DNA from: SSEF01 sp964398485
Lineage (GTDB): Bacteria > Patescibacteriota > Minisyncoccia > Moranbacterales > UBA1568
Direction: 5' to 3'
NCBI GenBank assembly: GCA_964398485.1
Contig: CAYNMD010000025.1
Location: 1-11,175, forward strand
Length of the DNA stretch: 11,175 bases
The translations under genes were made by a program, and so were the position numbers. The notes below the pieces were generated by a model. The model had not been told where the DNA came from, searched no databases, and saw only the letters and a program-made list of their open reading frames with translations. This document shows, piece by piece, positions 1 to 5,437 of this stretch. How positions within the stretch are numbered: the first letter of the stretch is position 1; every line of letters begins with the position of its first letter.

Positions 1-55
1 TTTCCGGTATGCCGCTTTTCGAGAGCGGTGCCTTCAACCACTCGGCCACCTTTCC
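1..55 (-). tRNA. tRNA-Ser (anticodon CGA), 3' part outside the window
   Basis: Serine tRNA reading UCG codons. On the minus strand the sequence starts at 55 with a 7-base acceptor arm (GGAAAGG), then T8, G9, a D arm (GCCGAGTGGTTGAAGGC), and an anticodon arm CCGCT-CTCGAAA-AGCGG whose loop centre is CGA. What follows (CATACCGG) is the start of the long variable arm typical of tRNA-Ser. The window ends before the T arm and the 3' acceptor strand, so acceptor pairing and an encoded CCA cannot be checked. A promoter lies directly upstream. Identity is firm from the anticodon loop and the class II variable-arm start. Confidence 0.93.
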
Positions 56-70
56 AAACCTACAGCCGCT

Positions 71-99
71 ACTCTACCAGCTCCTCATGGATTTTGCAA
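71..99 (-). promoter_or_regulatory. Sigma70-type promoter of the tRNA-Ser gene
   Basis: On the minus strand a -35 box TTGCAA (94-99) is followed by a 17-base spacer and a -10 box TAGAGT (71-76). The three bases before the -10 are TGG, an extended -10 TGn. The predicted start lies about 9 bases before the first tRNA base, a normal 5' leader for RNase P removal. The boxes match consensus 4/6 each; the spacing, extended -10 and position make it credible. Confidence 0.55.
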
Positions 100-135
100 A
101 AGAAAAAGAGCTACCCATAAGAATCGCCCCGCTCT
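98..135 (-). terminator. Weak terminator-like hairpin after the 63-residue ORF
   Basis: On the minus strand AGAGC (131-135) can pair with GCTCT (107-111) across a long 19-base loop, and the transcript then runs into TTTTTCTTTT. The stem is only 5 bp and the loop is long, so this is weak. It sits between the small ORF and the tRNA promoter, where a terminator would make sense. Confidence 0.3.
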
Positions 136-157
136 ACTCATCACTAAAACCCACGCT

Positions 158-349
158 TTACCGAGAAACAGCAGAAATAGATTCATCTGTGGAATCACAA
201 GATCGAACCGTAATTATATTGTTTGCATCGCGCTGTACAGAGTAATGTGTCAGACTTGATGATCCCGTCTCTGGATCATAAGGGATGTCCTTTAAATAAC
301 GTTCGAGCACTGTCGCTACCGAAAATAACACTTTTGGCCTGGTGCGCAT
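158..349 (-). CDS. Possible small protein of unknown function (63 residues)
   Basis: An ATG-to-TAA frame of 63 codons in the otherwise empty stretch between the membrane-protein terminator and the tRNA-Ser promoter. I do not recognise the product. It is hydrophilic, with no signal peptide, membrane helix or zinc motif. The N-terminal third (to about residue 20) could be helical and the middle (about 40-50) contains a strand-like IITVRS. No SD precedes the ATG, but that is true of most genes here. The frame could be chance: no clear promoter is visible. A tail of a Pcc1-like protein was considered, but the conserved end of that family is not present. Confidence 0.35.
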   Translation of the reverse strand: MRTRPKVLFSVATVLERYLKDIPYDPETGSSSLTHYSVQRDANNIITVRSCDSTDESISAVSR

Positions 350-400
350 AATGAAGTATGTGTTTTCTTTATGCTATCACAGGTCACCTTTCTCACATAT

Positions 401-432
401 AAAAAATCGGTACCCTGCATGAGTACCGATTT
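401..432 (-). terminator. Rho-independent terminator of the four-helix membrane protein gene
   Basis: A perfect 10-bp stem, AAATCGGTAC (423-432 read on the minus strand) with its complement at 404-413, and a 9-base loop. On the minus strand it ends in a run of T that continues through 401. It begins about 17 bases after the stop codon of the gene ending at 450. Confidence 0.85.
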
Positions 433-449
433 CTTCTCATCCCTAAATA

Positions 450-992
450 CTAGTTTTTATACAAGGCCTTTATCTGGAAGAGGAGATACCAGCCAATTAT
501 TCCACCAATTACTGCGCCAACAATATTAAAGGCAAGAACATTGCCTGCAAAAGAAACAAGGGTCGCATAGAAAACTAAGCGCCAAGCGTGAGCCGATCGC
601 TTGAAAAGTCCTGGTACCGCCCAAGCCTCCAATCCTACAGCTACAACACCAGTAATCAATGACACCAGTGCCATGTACCCAAAACCACTCCCCATCATCA
701 TGCCCATTCCGGCTGTCATAGCACCAAAACCAAGAAGTACCGGAAGAGAGATCACGAAAAGCACTACTCCAACAATAACCAAGTACGGCGCGATAGTAGC
801 CAAGAACTCTTTCCCTCCCATTGGAATTTGGAATGGGGCTTTAGTTACCATGACACCATCAAGCCAAGCTTCAAACTGACTCACATACCCGAGCACTTTT
901 TCTTTCGTTTCAGATCCATTACTTCCTGCGCCCACTTCTGGATTGGGTGTGACCGGAGGCTGCGGGGCTCCTGGCACCGTCTGGTTATCCAT
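450..992 (-). CDS. Four-helix integral membrane protein, function unknown
   Basis: A 180-residue protein I cannot assign to a family. The first 30 or so residues are polar and rich in Pro, Gly, Asn and Ser and are probably disordered. A short amphipathic part follows (about 30-60). The rest is hydrophobic: helices at about 66-90, 98-125, 137-155 and 155-175, with a glycine/methionine-rich stretch (MTAGMGMMMGSGFGYM) between the first two. It ends in a short basic tail (KALYKN). The tight glycine content suggests close helix packing. It is a monocistronic unit: a likely -10 box lies about 35 bases upstream and a strong terminator follows. The ATG at 992 is the only reasonable start; no SD is visible. 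The frame and terminator make the gene itself near certain. Confidence 0.85.
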   Translation of the reverse strand: MDNQTVPGAPQPPVTPNPEVGAGSNGSETKEKVLGYVSQFEAWLDGVMVTKAPFQIPMGGKEFLATIAPYLVIVGVVLFVISLPVLLGFGAMTAGMGMMMGSGFGYMALVSLITGVVAVGLEAWAVPGLFKRSAHAWRLVFYATLVSFAGNVLAFNIVGAVIGGIIGWYLLFQIKALYKN

Positions 993-1026
993 AAAATTGA
1001 CATTAATGAGTTAACTTCTTCCCACT

Positions 1027-1032
1027 AGTATA
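1027..1032 (-). promoter_or_regulatory. Probable -10 box for the four-helix membrane protein gene
   Basis: TATACT on the minus strand, giving a start near 1020 and a leader of about 28 bases. No good -35 box sits at 16-18 bases (nearest CTGGTT), so recognition would rely on the -10 region. Position between two genes supports it; the weak -35 lowers confidence. Confidence 0.4.
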
Positions 1033-1043
1033 CACCCTCACCC

Positions 1044-1073
1044 TAGAAAAACCAGTAGCTCCTCTAGAGGACT
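1044..1073 (-). terminator. Possible weak terminator overlapping the MFS stop codon
   Basis: The palindrome TCCTCTAGAGGA holds the TAG stop of the half-size MFS gene and is followed on the minus strand, after about 9 bases, by GGTTTTTC. The stem is only 4-5 bp. It is the only candidate end signal for the pyk-MFS unit before the next promoter. Confidence 0.3.
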
Positions 1074-1624
1074 CTGCGGGGAAGAATATAAATATAAGCA
1101 GCGCTAGCGAAACAAAAAGAGCTCATAATAATAAAAAGGGTAGTAAAGCCCAGGAAAGCAGCCGTTGCGCTTCCTAAAAGAGCTCCTAGTGAAAGAGCAA
1201 AGTAGTTCATTGACTCCCAAGCTCCCCACTGAGATCCGGAATGTTTCGGGTCAAGATGTTTGGAATACAGCGCATCAAATGAAGGCGAGTACACTGCTTC
1301 TCCTAAACCAATGACCACCTGTACTAAGAGGAGTCCGATCATTGTTTCAATTTGGGTATACAGGAGAAATCCAATTCCCATAATGGCATAACCAAGGGCC
1401 ACCACCAGTTCATTTTCTCGAATATGATCACTAAGTTTTCCAAAGAAATATACGACGATACCGGCGGTAGCCGTAAAAACTCCTGCTGCTATACCAGTAT
1501 CAAGAATATCCCCACCGATATCCTGAACAAAAAGAGCATAAATTGGCCCAAGCATTGCCGCTGAAAGCAATACAAGACCGTTGGTAATCAAGAGAACCTT
1601 TAAAGCAAAGTGCTTATGGCTCAT
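1064..1624 (-). CDS. Half-size major facilitator superfamily (MFS) protein
   Basis: A 186-residue membrane protein that looks like the N-terminal six-helix half of an MFS transporter. Helices run at about 8-30, 40-62, 71-90, 94-115, 135-155 and 158-180. The loop after helix 2 carries a motif-A-like GKLSDHIRE, the MFS hallmark between helices 2 and 3, and helix 4 holds a GLGEAVYSP segment like motif C or B of drug/sugar transporters. Normal MFS proteins have 12 helices and about 400 residues; no second half lies downstream, since the next 70 bases are a promoter region. It starts 8 bases after the pyruvate kinase stop, so the two are probably co-transcribed. It may act as a dimer, be a remnant of a full transporter, or be a natural CPR short form. 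The substrate cannot be told. Confidence 0.8.
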   Translation of the reverse strand: MSHKHFALKVLLITNGLVLLSAAMLGPIYALFVQDIGGDILDTGIAAGVFTATAGIVVYFFGKLSDHIRENELVVALGYAIMGIGFLLYTQIETMIGLLLVQVVIGLGEAVYSPSFDALYSKHLDPKHSGSQWGAWESMNYFALSLGALLGSATAAFLGFTTLFIIMSSFCFASAAYIYILPRRVL

Positions 1625-1632
1625 AGAAAAAC

Positions 1633-3057
1633 TTAACGAATCGTGCGCATGCCAACGAGTCGCATCGTGTCTGATTCTGGAGTTCGGCCAAAAAAGACCG
1701 TTACCTGATCTCCACTCTCTAATCTAGATTCGGACTTTAGTCGTTCAATAAGGCGTTCTATCATCGAGTCCAAATCGCGGTCATCATGAAAGAGATATGG
1801 CTGAACACCCCACACTAAAGCAAGTTCTTTCCAAGTAGCCAGTTCATTGGTCGCAACATAGATAGTTGCATCTGGTCGAAAGTGCGAGAGGAGTCTCGCC
1901 GTGAACCCACTCATTGAGAGCACCAGTATCGCCTTAGCATTAAAACTCTGACTCAGCTCGTAGACACTGCGGATCATGACTGCGTATTCGGTATACGTAT
2001 TGAGATCAAGCGCCTGATAGAGATCATTATATGGTGATTCTTCAGTCTTTTCGATAATTTCCCGCATGGTTGCAATAGTTTCTACAGGATATTTCCCAGT
2101 AGCTGATTCTTCAGAAAGCATCACTGCATCCGTGTGATCAATCACGGCATTAGAGACATCCGATACTTCTGCCCTCGTTGGTCTTGGATTAGCAACCATA
2201 CTCTGCATCATTTGGGTTGCTACAATAACCGGCCGCATCGCTTTGAGACTCTCAGCAATAATCTGCTTTTGGAGCAGCACGACTTCGCTTTCTGGCATCT
2301 CAATACCAAGATCTCCGCGAGCTACCATCACGGCATCGCTCGCTTCAATAATTTGCCTCAATTCTCCCAAGGCAGCCTTCCGCTCAATCTTGGCACACAG
2401 CTTGGGATATGTTGGTCTCATAGGGGCCAACTCCTTCATCTTGGCCTGTACCATAGCGATATCATGCGCTGAACCAACAAAAGAAAGTCCGACATATTCA
2501 ATACCAAGCTCAAGTATAAAGGCAAGGTCGGCAATATCTTTTTCGGAGAGAATAGGAAGATCTATCATCGTATCAGGCAAGATCACCCCCTTACGAGGTT
2601 TGATCGTGCCATCGTTCTTGGCTATTGCTTTGACAATTCTTTGTTCACCCTCAGTTACTTCCAGTTCTACGAGACCATCGTCGATGAGAATACGCTCCCC
2701 TGCTTTGAGGCGCTCTACCAATCCTGGGGTATCAAGAAATACAACCTGATCTTCAGCTGAGAAACGGTTCCTCTCTGAAAGATCGGCAACCGTTAAAATG
2801 AATCCTTGTTTAAAAGAAAGAGGGAAACTTACTTCAGTCCGGATACGTGGTCCCTGAAGGTCTCCCAACACAGCAACCGGGGTACCCAGCTCATCTGAAA
2901 GTTCTCGAAGTACCGTCACTACTTCTCGGCACCAATCATGTTTAGCATGGGAGAAATTAATCCGAGCAACATTCATGCCAGAAAGAATCATGTCACGAAG
3001 GATTTCTTTTTTGTCGGAAGCCAATCCAAGCGTAGCTACTATTTTTGTTTGTTTCAT
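1633..3057 (-). CDS. pyk: Pyruvate kinase
   Basis: Last step of glycolysis in the cytosol: phosphoenolpyruvate plus ADP to pyruvate plus ATP. The 474-residue length from the chosen start fits the family. The barrel begins at MKQTKIVATLG; ARINFSH (31-37) holds the substrate-binding Arg32; the B domain lies about 71-165. The signature KLCAKIERKAAL contains catalytic Lys223 and metal-binding Glu225; ARGDLG supplies Asp249; ATQMMQSM (280-287) and TRAEVSDVSNAV follow. The C domain (about 355-474) is shortened in the effector region. DHTDAVMLSEESATGKYP differs from the usual DGTDAVMLSGETAKGKYP. An in-frame ATG 18 codons upstream (3111) would add a hydrophobic extension unlike the family, so I start at 3057; no SD marks either. 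It is followed by the half-size MFS gene. Confidence 0.95.
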   Translation of the reverse strand: MKQTKIVATLGLASDKKEILRDMILSGMNVARINFSHAKHDWCREVVTVLRELSDELGTPVAVLGDLQGPRIRTEVSFPLSFKQGFILTVADLSERNRFSAEDQVVFLDTPGLVERLKAGERILIDDGLVELEVTEGEQRIVKAIAKNDGTIKPRKGVILPDTMIDLPILSEKDIADLAFILELGIEYVGLSFVGSAHDIAMVQAKMKELAPMRPTYPKLCAKIERKAALGELRQIIEASDAVMVARGDLGIEMPESEVVLLQKQIIAESLKAMRPVIVATQMMQSMVANPRPTRAEVSDVSNAVIDHTDAVMLSEESATGKYPVETIATMREIIEKTEESPYNDLYQALDLNTYTEYAVMIRSVYELSQSFNAKAILVLSMSGFTARLLSHFRPDATIYVATNELATWKELALVWGVQPYLFHDDRDLDSMIERLIERLKSESRLESGDQVTVFFGRTPESDTMRLVGMRTIR

Positions 3058-3070
3058 GATGAAAAAATAC

Positions 3071-3119
3071 AGAATACAAAAGCGGACAACCTCATTGTCC
3101 ATTGTGCTCATCTATTCTA
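3071..3119 (-). promoter_or_regulatory. Candidate pyk promoter region with operator-like inverted repeat
   Basis: On the minus strand there are two possible -10 boxes: TAGAAT (3114-3119, no good -35) and TATTCT (3071-3076, with TGGACA at 3096-3101 as -35 but a long 19-base spacer). Between and across them lies a perfect inverted repeat GGACAA-N5-TTGTCC (3084-3100). It may be an operator or, if transcription starts at the upstream box, a hairpin near the mRNA 5' end. Which start is used cannot be decided from sequence. Confidence 0.35.
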
Positions 3120-3129
3120 CACGCTTTCC

Positions 3130-3173
3130 AAAAAATGAAGAAGCGGTCACCAGGAATTCCCAGTAACCGCTTC
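3130..3173 (-). terminator. Rho-independent terminator of the lipoprotein gene
   Basis: A long near-perfect hairpin (3140-3173) of 17 pairs including three G-T wobbles, with GAATTC at its tip. The stem GAAGCGGT/ACCGCTTC closes the base. On the minus strand it is followed by TTCAT and then a run of six T (3135-3130). It separates the lipoprotein gene from pyk. Confidence 0.85.
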
Positions 3174-3194
3174 AGTACACCTCAATGAGGAGAC

Positions 3195-3722
3195 TCACTT
3201 CTTGCGCCACGGAGCAACCACTGTCTCCGAACATTGGCGAGACGGTACCCCGCCACGCTCCTGATACTGGCACTGGGCGAGAGTAGCCCGCTCCTCCTTG
3301 GTGATCTCTACTTCCAAGAAAGCAATCTCGTTGACCACCTTCTGGCACTCATATGAGGGCCAACGGTGCTCTGGAGCCGCACTGTAGGAGCAGTGTTTCT
3401 GACTGATCTTGATCATCTCCGACAGCTTCGGCTTGAGCTGACTCAAGCTATAGCGAGATCGCGGAGTCTGGCCAGTGACCACGTCATTCGTCGATGATTC
3501 GCACGGCACTGCGACTGTAAATGGGATGGCTGTATCGTAGCGGGTAGAGAAGCACCCGCCGCCTACCCGTTGATTCCCGTAGCCATGCCAGTACTGCATG
3601 TGCTGATAGGAGCGATCGGATGGGACATACACCGACGGCCGCGAAGCGCAGCCACCGAGAACAAGGAAGGTGGCCGCCATGAGGAGGCCGAACAGGACGC
3701 GAGAGATAAAACGAGTGTTCAT
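3195..3722 (-). CDS. Cysteine-rich putative lipoprotein, function unknown, likely acquired
   Basis: A 175-residue exported protein I do not recognise. The N-terminus has Arg4 and Arg8, a hydrophobic stretch (about 9-22) and a lipobox LGGC with Cys25 as the predicted lipidated residue. The mature part is polar and has six more cysteines spread along it, compatible with disulfides, and a Tyr/Gly/His-rich segment near its start. A strong SD (AAGGAGG) ends 8 bases before the ATG at 3722 and fixes that start over an in-frame ATG 7 codons upstream. GC, counted by eye over eight 60-base rows, is about 57% against about 46% for sampled neighbours. The good SD and GC-rich codons set it apart and suggest transfer. 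It has its own consensus promoter, long leader and terminator. It ends with TGA. Confidence 0.85.
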   Translation of the reverse strand: MNTRFISRVLFGLLMAATFLVLGGCASRPSVYVPSDRSYQHMQYWHGYGNQRVGGGCFSTRYDTAIPFTVAVPCESSTNDVVTGQTPRSRYSLSQLKPKLSEMIKISQKHCSYSAAPEHRWPSYECQKVVNEIAFLEVEITKEERATLAQCQYQERGGVPSRQCSETVVAPWRKK

Positions 3723-3849
3723 AGATAAGGCCTCCTTGGCCAATGAAGTGATCGGTTGTAAAAGAAGCTGAGACTCTTAGGATTTGAAGAACTAGGTCTT
3801 CGCCTCCAGTCGAGGGGATATTCCTTAAATCTCCCTATTTCATCTCAGA
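3723..3849 (-). promoter_or_regulatory. Long structured 5' leader of the lipoprotein mRNA
   Basis: From the predicted start near 3849 the transcript runs about 127 bases before the ATG. It can fold into a closed domain: CUGAGA (3843-3848) pairs with UCUCAG (3768-3773), enclosing small hairpins GGGA/UCCC (3832-3835 with 3815-3818), CCUC/GAGG (3812-3815 with 3803-3806; it shares one base with the previous) and GAAGA/UCUUC (3797-3801 with 3786-3790). CUUCUUUU follows the outer stem. The SD sits in the loop of a short GGCC-AAGGA-GGCC palindrome. I recognise no known riboswitch class; the fold is by eye only. Confidence 0.4.
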
Positions 3850-3855
3850 ATAAGC

Positions 3856-3884
3856 ATTATACTCCAAAACAGAGTAAAAATCAA
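3856..3884 (-). promoter_or_regulatory. Strong sigma70-type promoter of the lipoprotein gene
   Basis: On the minus strand a -35 box TTGATT (3879-3884), a 17-base spacer and a perfect -10 TATAAT (3856-3861). It is the closest match to consensus in the window. The start falls near 3849. Confidence 0.8.
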
Positions 3885-3920
3885 GGGCTAAGTATCTATT
3901 TTTTGGCTTATATAAAGCAA

Positions 3921-3949
3921 AATAAAAGGCTTCGTTAAGCCTTTTTTGA
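3921..3949 (-). terminator. Bidirectional-type terminator after the htpX/DUF4258-like unit
   Basis: A perfect 9-bp stem AAAAGGCTT/AAGCCTTTT (3924-3932 with 3937-3945) and a 4-base loop. On the minus strand it is followed by TTTTATTTT-type sequence, about 30 bases after the stop of the gene ending at 3975; on the plus strand a T run also follows. Since the genes on both sides are on the minus strand, the minus direction is the relevant one. Confidence 0.75.
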
Positions 3950-3981
3950 TCGATTTTCGTTTTTTTTGGCTTCATCAAGCC
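3928..3981. repeat. Pair of near-identical 14-base hairpins (GGCTTCRTYAAGCC)
   Basis: GGCTTCGTTAAGCC (3928-3941) and GGCTTCATCAAGCC (3968-3981) differ only in two loop bases. The first is the terminator stem; the second contains the tandem TGA TGA stop codons of the DUF4258-like gene. Because the arms are identical, the second arm of the upstream hairpin can pair with the first arm of the terminator, giving mutually exclusive folds in the minus-strand transcript. Confidence 0.6.
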
Positions 3982-4415
3982 ATTTCTTCGGGTTCCTCAC
4001 CTCTTTCAGAAATTTCTCTGAGAATATCACTCGGAATAGGGTCTCTTTTGGGCGAGACACCTGGGTAACGCCAAGCACTAATTATTTTGAGTTCTGCTTG
4101 ACTCAGAAGTCCTGCGAGTTTTGTCTTGGGAAGCCTCTTATCTGACTGTACTTTGTACATGGTCCAGAGTTCCTGTGTCCATACTTCTTTATTTCCAACT
4201 CTTTTGGTTGAAGCTGGCTGCATCACCGCTATGGTATTGGGAACTATGCCAATCTCCTGACGCTTGGGACTCCGAATAATACGGATCACCCGCTGACGCG
4301 ACAAATGATATTCACGCATCTTGTACTCCGCATGGAGCGTAAAGTAATAACGACCAGTTTTTCCAGCAGTAAGGAGTTTGGGCTTGGCCCGACCAAAAGA
4401 CGAGCGGGTAAACAT
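3975..4415 (-). CDS. DUF4258-like protein, function unknown, co-transcribed with htpX
   Basis: A 146-residue basic soluble protein. The segment HAEYKMREYHLSRQRVIRII (28-47), followed by RSPKRQEI, fits the DUF4258 pattern of HA-x3-RM-x-E-x-l-s-x2-x-V followed by a proline-containing turn. Two further blocks stand out: VWTQELWTMYKV (78-89) and KIISAWRYPG (110-119), separated by a linker of about 20 charged residues. The C-terminal 25 residues are polar and end in acidic EEPEEMA. No catalytic centre is known to me, though DUF4258 resembles small toxin-like folds. The ATG lies one base after the htpX stop (TAG-T-ATG), implying translational coupling. It ends in tandem TGA codons. Assignment to DUF4258 is by motif only; toxin activity is not implied by its neighbours. 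Confidence 0.7.
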   Translation of the reverse strand: MFTRSSFGRAKPKLLTAGKTGRYYFTLHAEYKMREYHLSRQRVIRIIRSPKRQEIGIVPNTIAVMQPASTKRVGNKEVWTQELWTMYKVQSDKRLPKTKLAGLLSQAELKIISAWRYPGVSPKRDPIPSDILREISERGEEPEEMA

Positions 4416-4416
4416 A

Positions 4417-5307
4417 CTAGCGGTTCAAGTTCATATCACGAAGCGCCTGCAGTCGCTCCTCAACCGGTGGATGAGTCATAAAGAGCTTCATGAGCGAGCC
4501 AGATTTAAATGGATTGGAAATATAGAGGTGAGCGGTAGCGCTACTCGCCGTATCAACTGGTTTCGGATCGGCACTTATTTTTTCCAAAGCACTGGCAAGA
4601 CCTTCGGGGTAACGAGTAAGAAGTGCTCCCGAAGCATCAGCCAAAAATTCACGCTTCCGACTAATAGCCATCCGAATGAGAAAGGCCGCTAGTGGAGCAA
4701 GAAGCGAGAGGACAATACCTACTATAATAAGCGGTCCATGATTCCGATTATCGCTATCACGTGATCCACCAAAGAGAAGTGCCCGTTGAAACATGTCAGC
4801 AAGTATAGAGATAAATCCTGCCAAAATGACTACTACTGTTGAGACAAGTGTATCTCTATTTTTAATATGAGAGAGTTCGTGAGCAGCTACTCCCTCAAGT
4901 TCTACCCGACTGAGCCTAGCGAGAATACCCGTTGTAAAACAAATTACTCCATGTTCTGGATTACGACCGGTCGCAAAAGCATTGAGCGCCTCGTCTTGAA
5001 TGATATAAATTTTGGGGAGAGGCATACCCGCAGTAATAGCCAAGTTCTCAACCAAAGTGTACAGCTCACGATTGCTTTCTCGATCAACAGGTTCAGCATG
5101 CGACATGGAGAGTACAATCTTGTCGCTCCACCAATACGAAGCAAAACTTGTGATCACTGAAAACGCTACCGCGATATAGAGGATAGAACTATTACCATAG
5201 AGTCCTGCAAAAATGTAACCAATACCAATTACCACCAAAAGAAAGATCGAGAGGTAGAGCCACGTCAATTCAATATTTTTTGATTGATGGGAATAAGCAG
5301 TTGCCAT
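4417..5307 (-). CDS. htpX: HtpX-family membrane zinc metalloprotease
   Basis: Integral-membrane M48 peptidase that degrades misfolded membrane proteins, with the active site on the cytosolic side. Two N-terminal helices lie at about 14-36 and 40-60. The zinc motif HELSH (143-147; His143, His147, Glu144 catalytic) is followed by a third ligand Glu220 in SRKREFLADA. Two more helices lie at about 153-172 and 192-213. The C-terminal THPPVEERLQAL is the family end motif. Length from the chosen start is 296, normal for the family. The longer frame opens with a TTG at 5367 that falls inside the promoter spacer, so the ATG at 5307 is used; no SD is visible. LemA lies upstream in its own unit, and the DUF4258-like gene follows after one base. 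Confidence 0.95.
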   Translation of the reverse strand: MATAYSHQSKNIELTWLYLSIFLLVVIGIGYIFAGLYGNSSILYIAVAFSVITSFASYWWSDKIVLSMSHAEPVDRESNRELYTLVENLAITAGMPLPKIYIIQDEALNAFATGRNPEHGVICFTTGILARLSRVELEGVAAHELSHIKNRDTLVSTVVVILAGFISILADMFQRALLFGGSRDSDNRNHGPLIIVGIVLSLLAPLAAFLIRMAISRKREFLADASGALLTRYPEGLASALEKISADPKPVDTASSATAHLYISNPFKSGSLMKLFMTHPPVEERLQALRDMNLNR

Positions 5308-5351
5308 AGTGATTGTATCTGTTAACAATAACTTTTTGAGCCAATAGCACG

Positions 5352-5365
5352 GTACAGTATTGTAC
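5352..5365. promoter_or_regulatory. Operator-like inverted repeat over the htpX -10 box
   Basis: GTACA-N4-TGTAC, a perfect 5-bp inverted repeat that covers the -10 box (5359-5364) and reaches the predicted start of transcription. Its placement would let a dimeric repressor block the promoter. There is no direct evidence of a regulator. Confidence 0.35.
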
Positions 5366-5387
5366 AAGAATTATCCCGAAATGTAAA
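5359..5387 (-). promoter_or_regulatory. Sigma70-type promoter of htpX
   Basis: On the minus strand -35 TTTACA (5382-5387), a 17-base spacer and -10 TACAAT (5359-5364), each 5/6 to consensus. Transcription would start near 5352, leaving a leader of about 45 bases. The -35 box overlaps the T-rich tail of the lemA terminator, so the two units abut closely. Confidence 0.6.
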
Positions 5388-5410
5388 CGGCAAGCTCATC
5401 AGCTTGCCGT
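5384..5410 (-). terminator. Terminator of lemA
   Basis: A perfect 10-bp stem ACGGCAAGCT/AGCTTGCCGT (5387-5396 with 5401-5410) with a 4-base loop. On the minus strand it is followed by TTTACATTT, a short interrupted T tract. It lies 27 bases after the lemA stop. Confidence 0.75.
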
Positions 5411-5437
5411 CCCCTCCTTTGATTACTTGTCACTCAC

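Noticed and set aside
9..245. A 78-codon plus-strand frame over the tRNA-Ser gene
   Set aside because: It overlaps the tRNA and its promoter on the opposite strand; no supporting signal.
2243..2749. A 168-codon plus-strand frame inside pyk
   Set aside because: It lies wholly antisense to the well-supported pyruvate kinase and its product, rich in Ser and Ile, resembles no protein; a typical shadow of coding DNA.
3743..3743. The upstream in-frame ATG of the lipoprotein (3743)
   Set aside because: It overlaps the SD that serves the ATG at 3722 and would displace the signal peptide by seven residues.
3960..3981. T-run plus hairpin at the end of the DUF4258-like gene as a plus-strand terminator
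   Set aside because: On the plus strand the T run precedes the hairpin; on the minus strand the hairpin is followed by A residues. Neither is a terminator.
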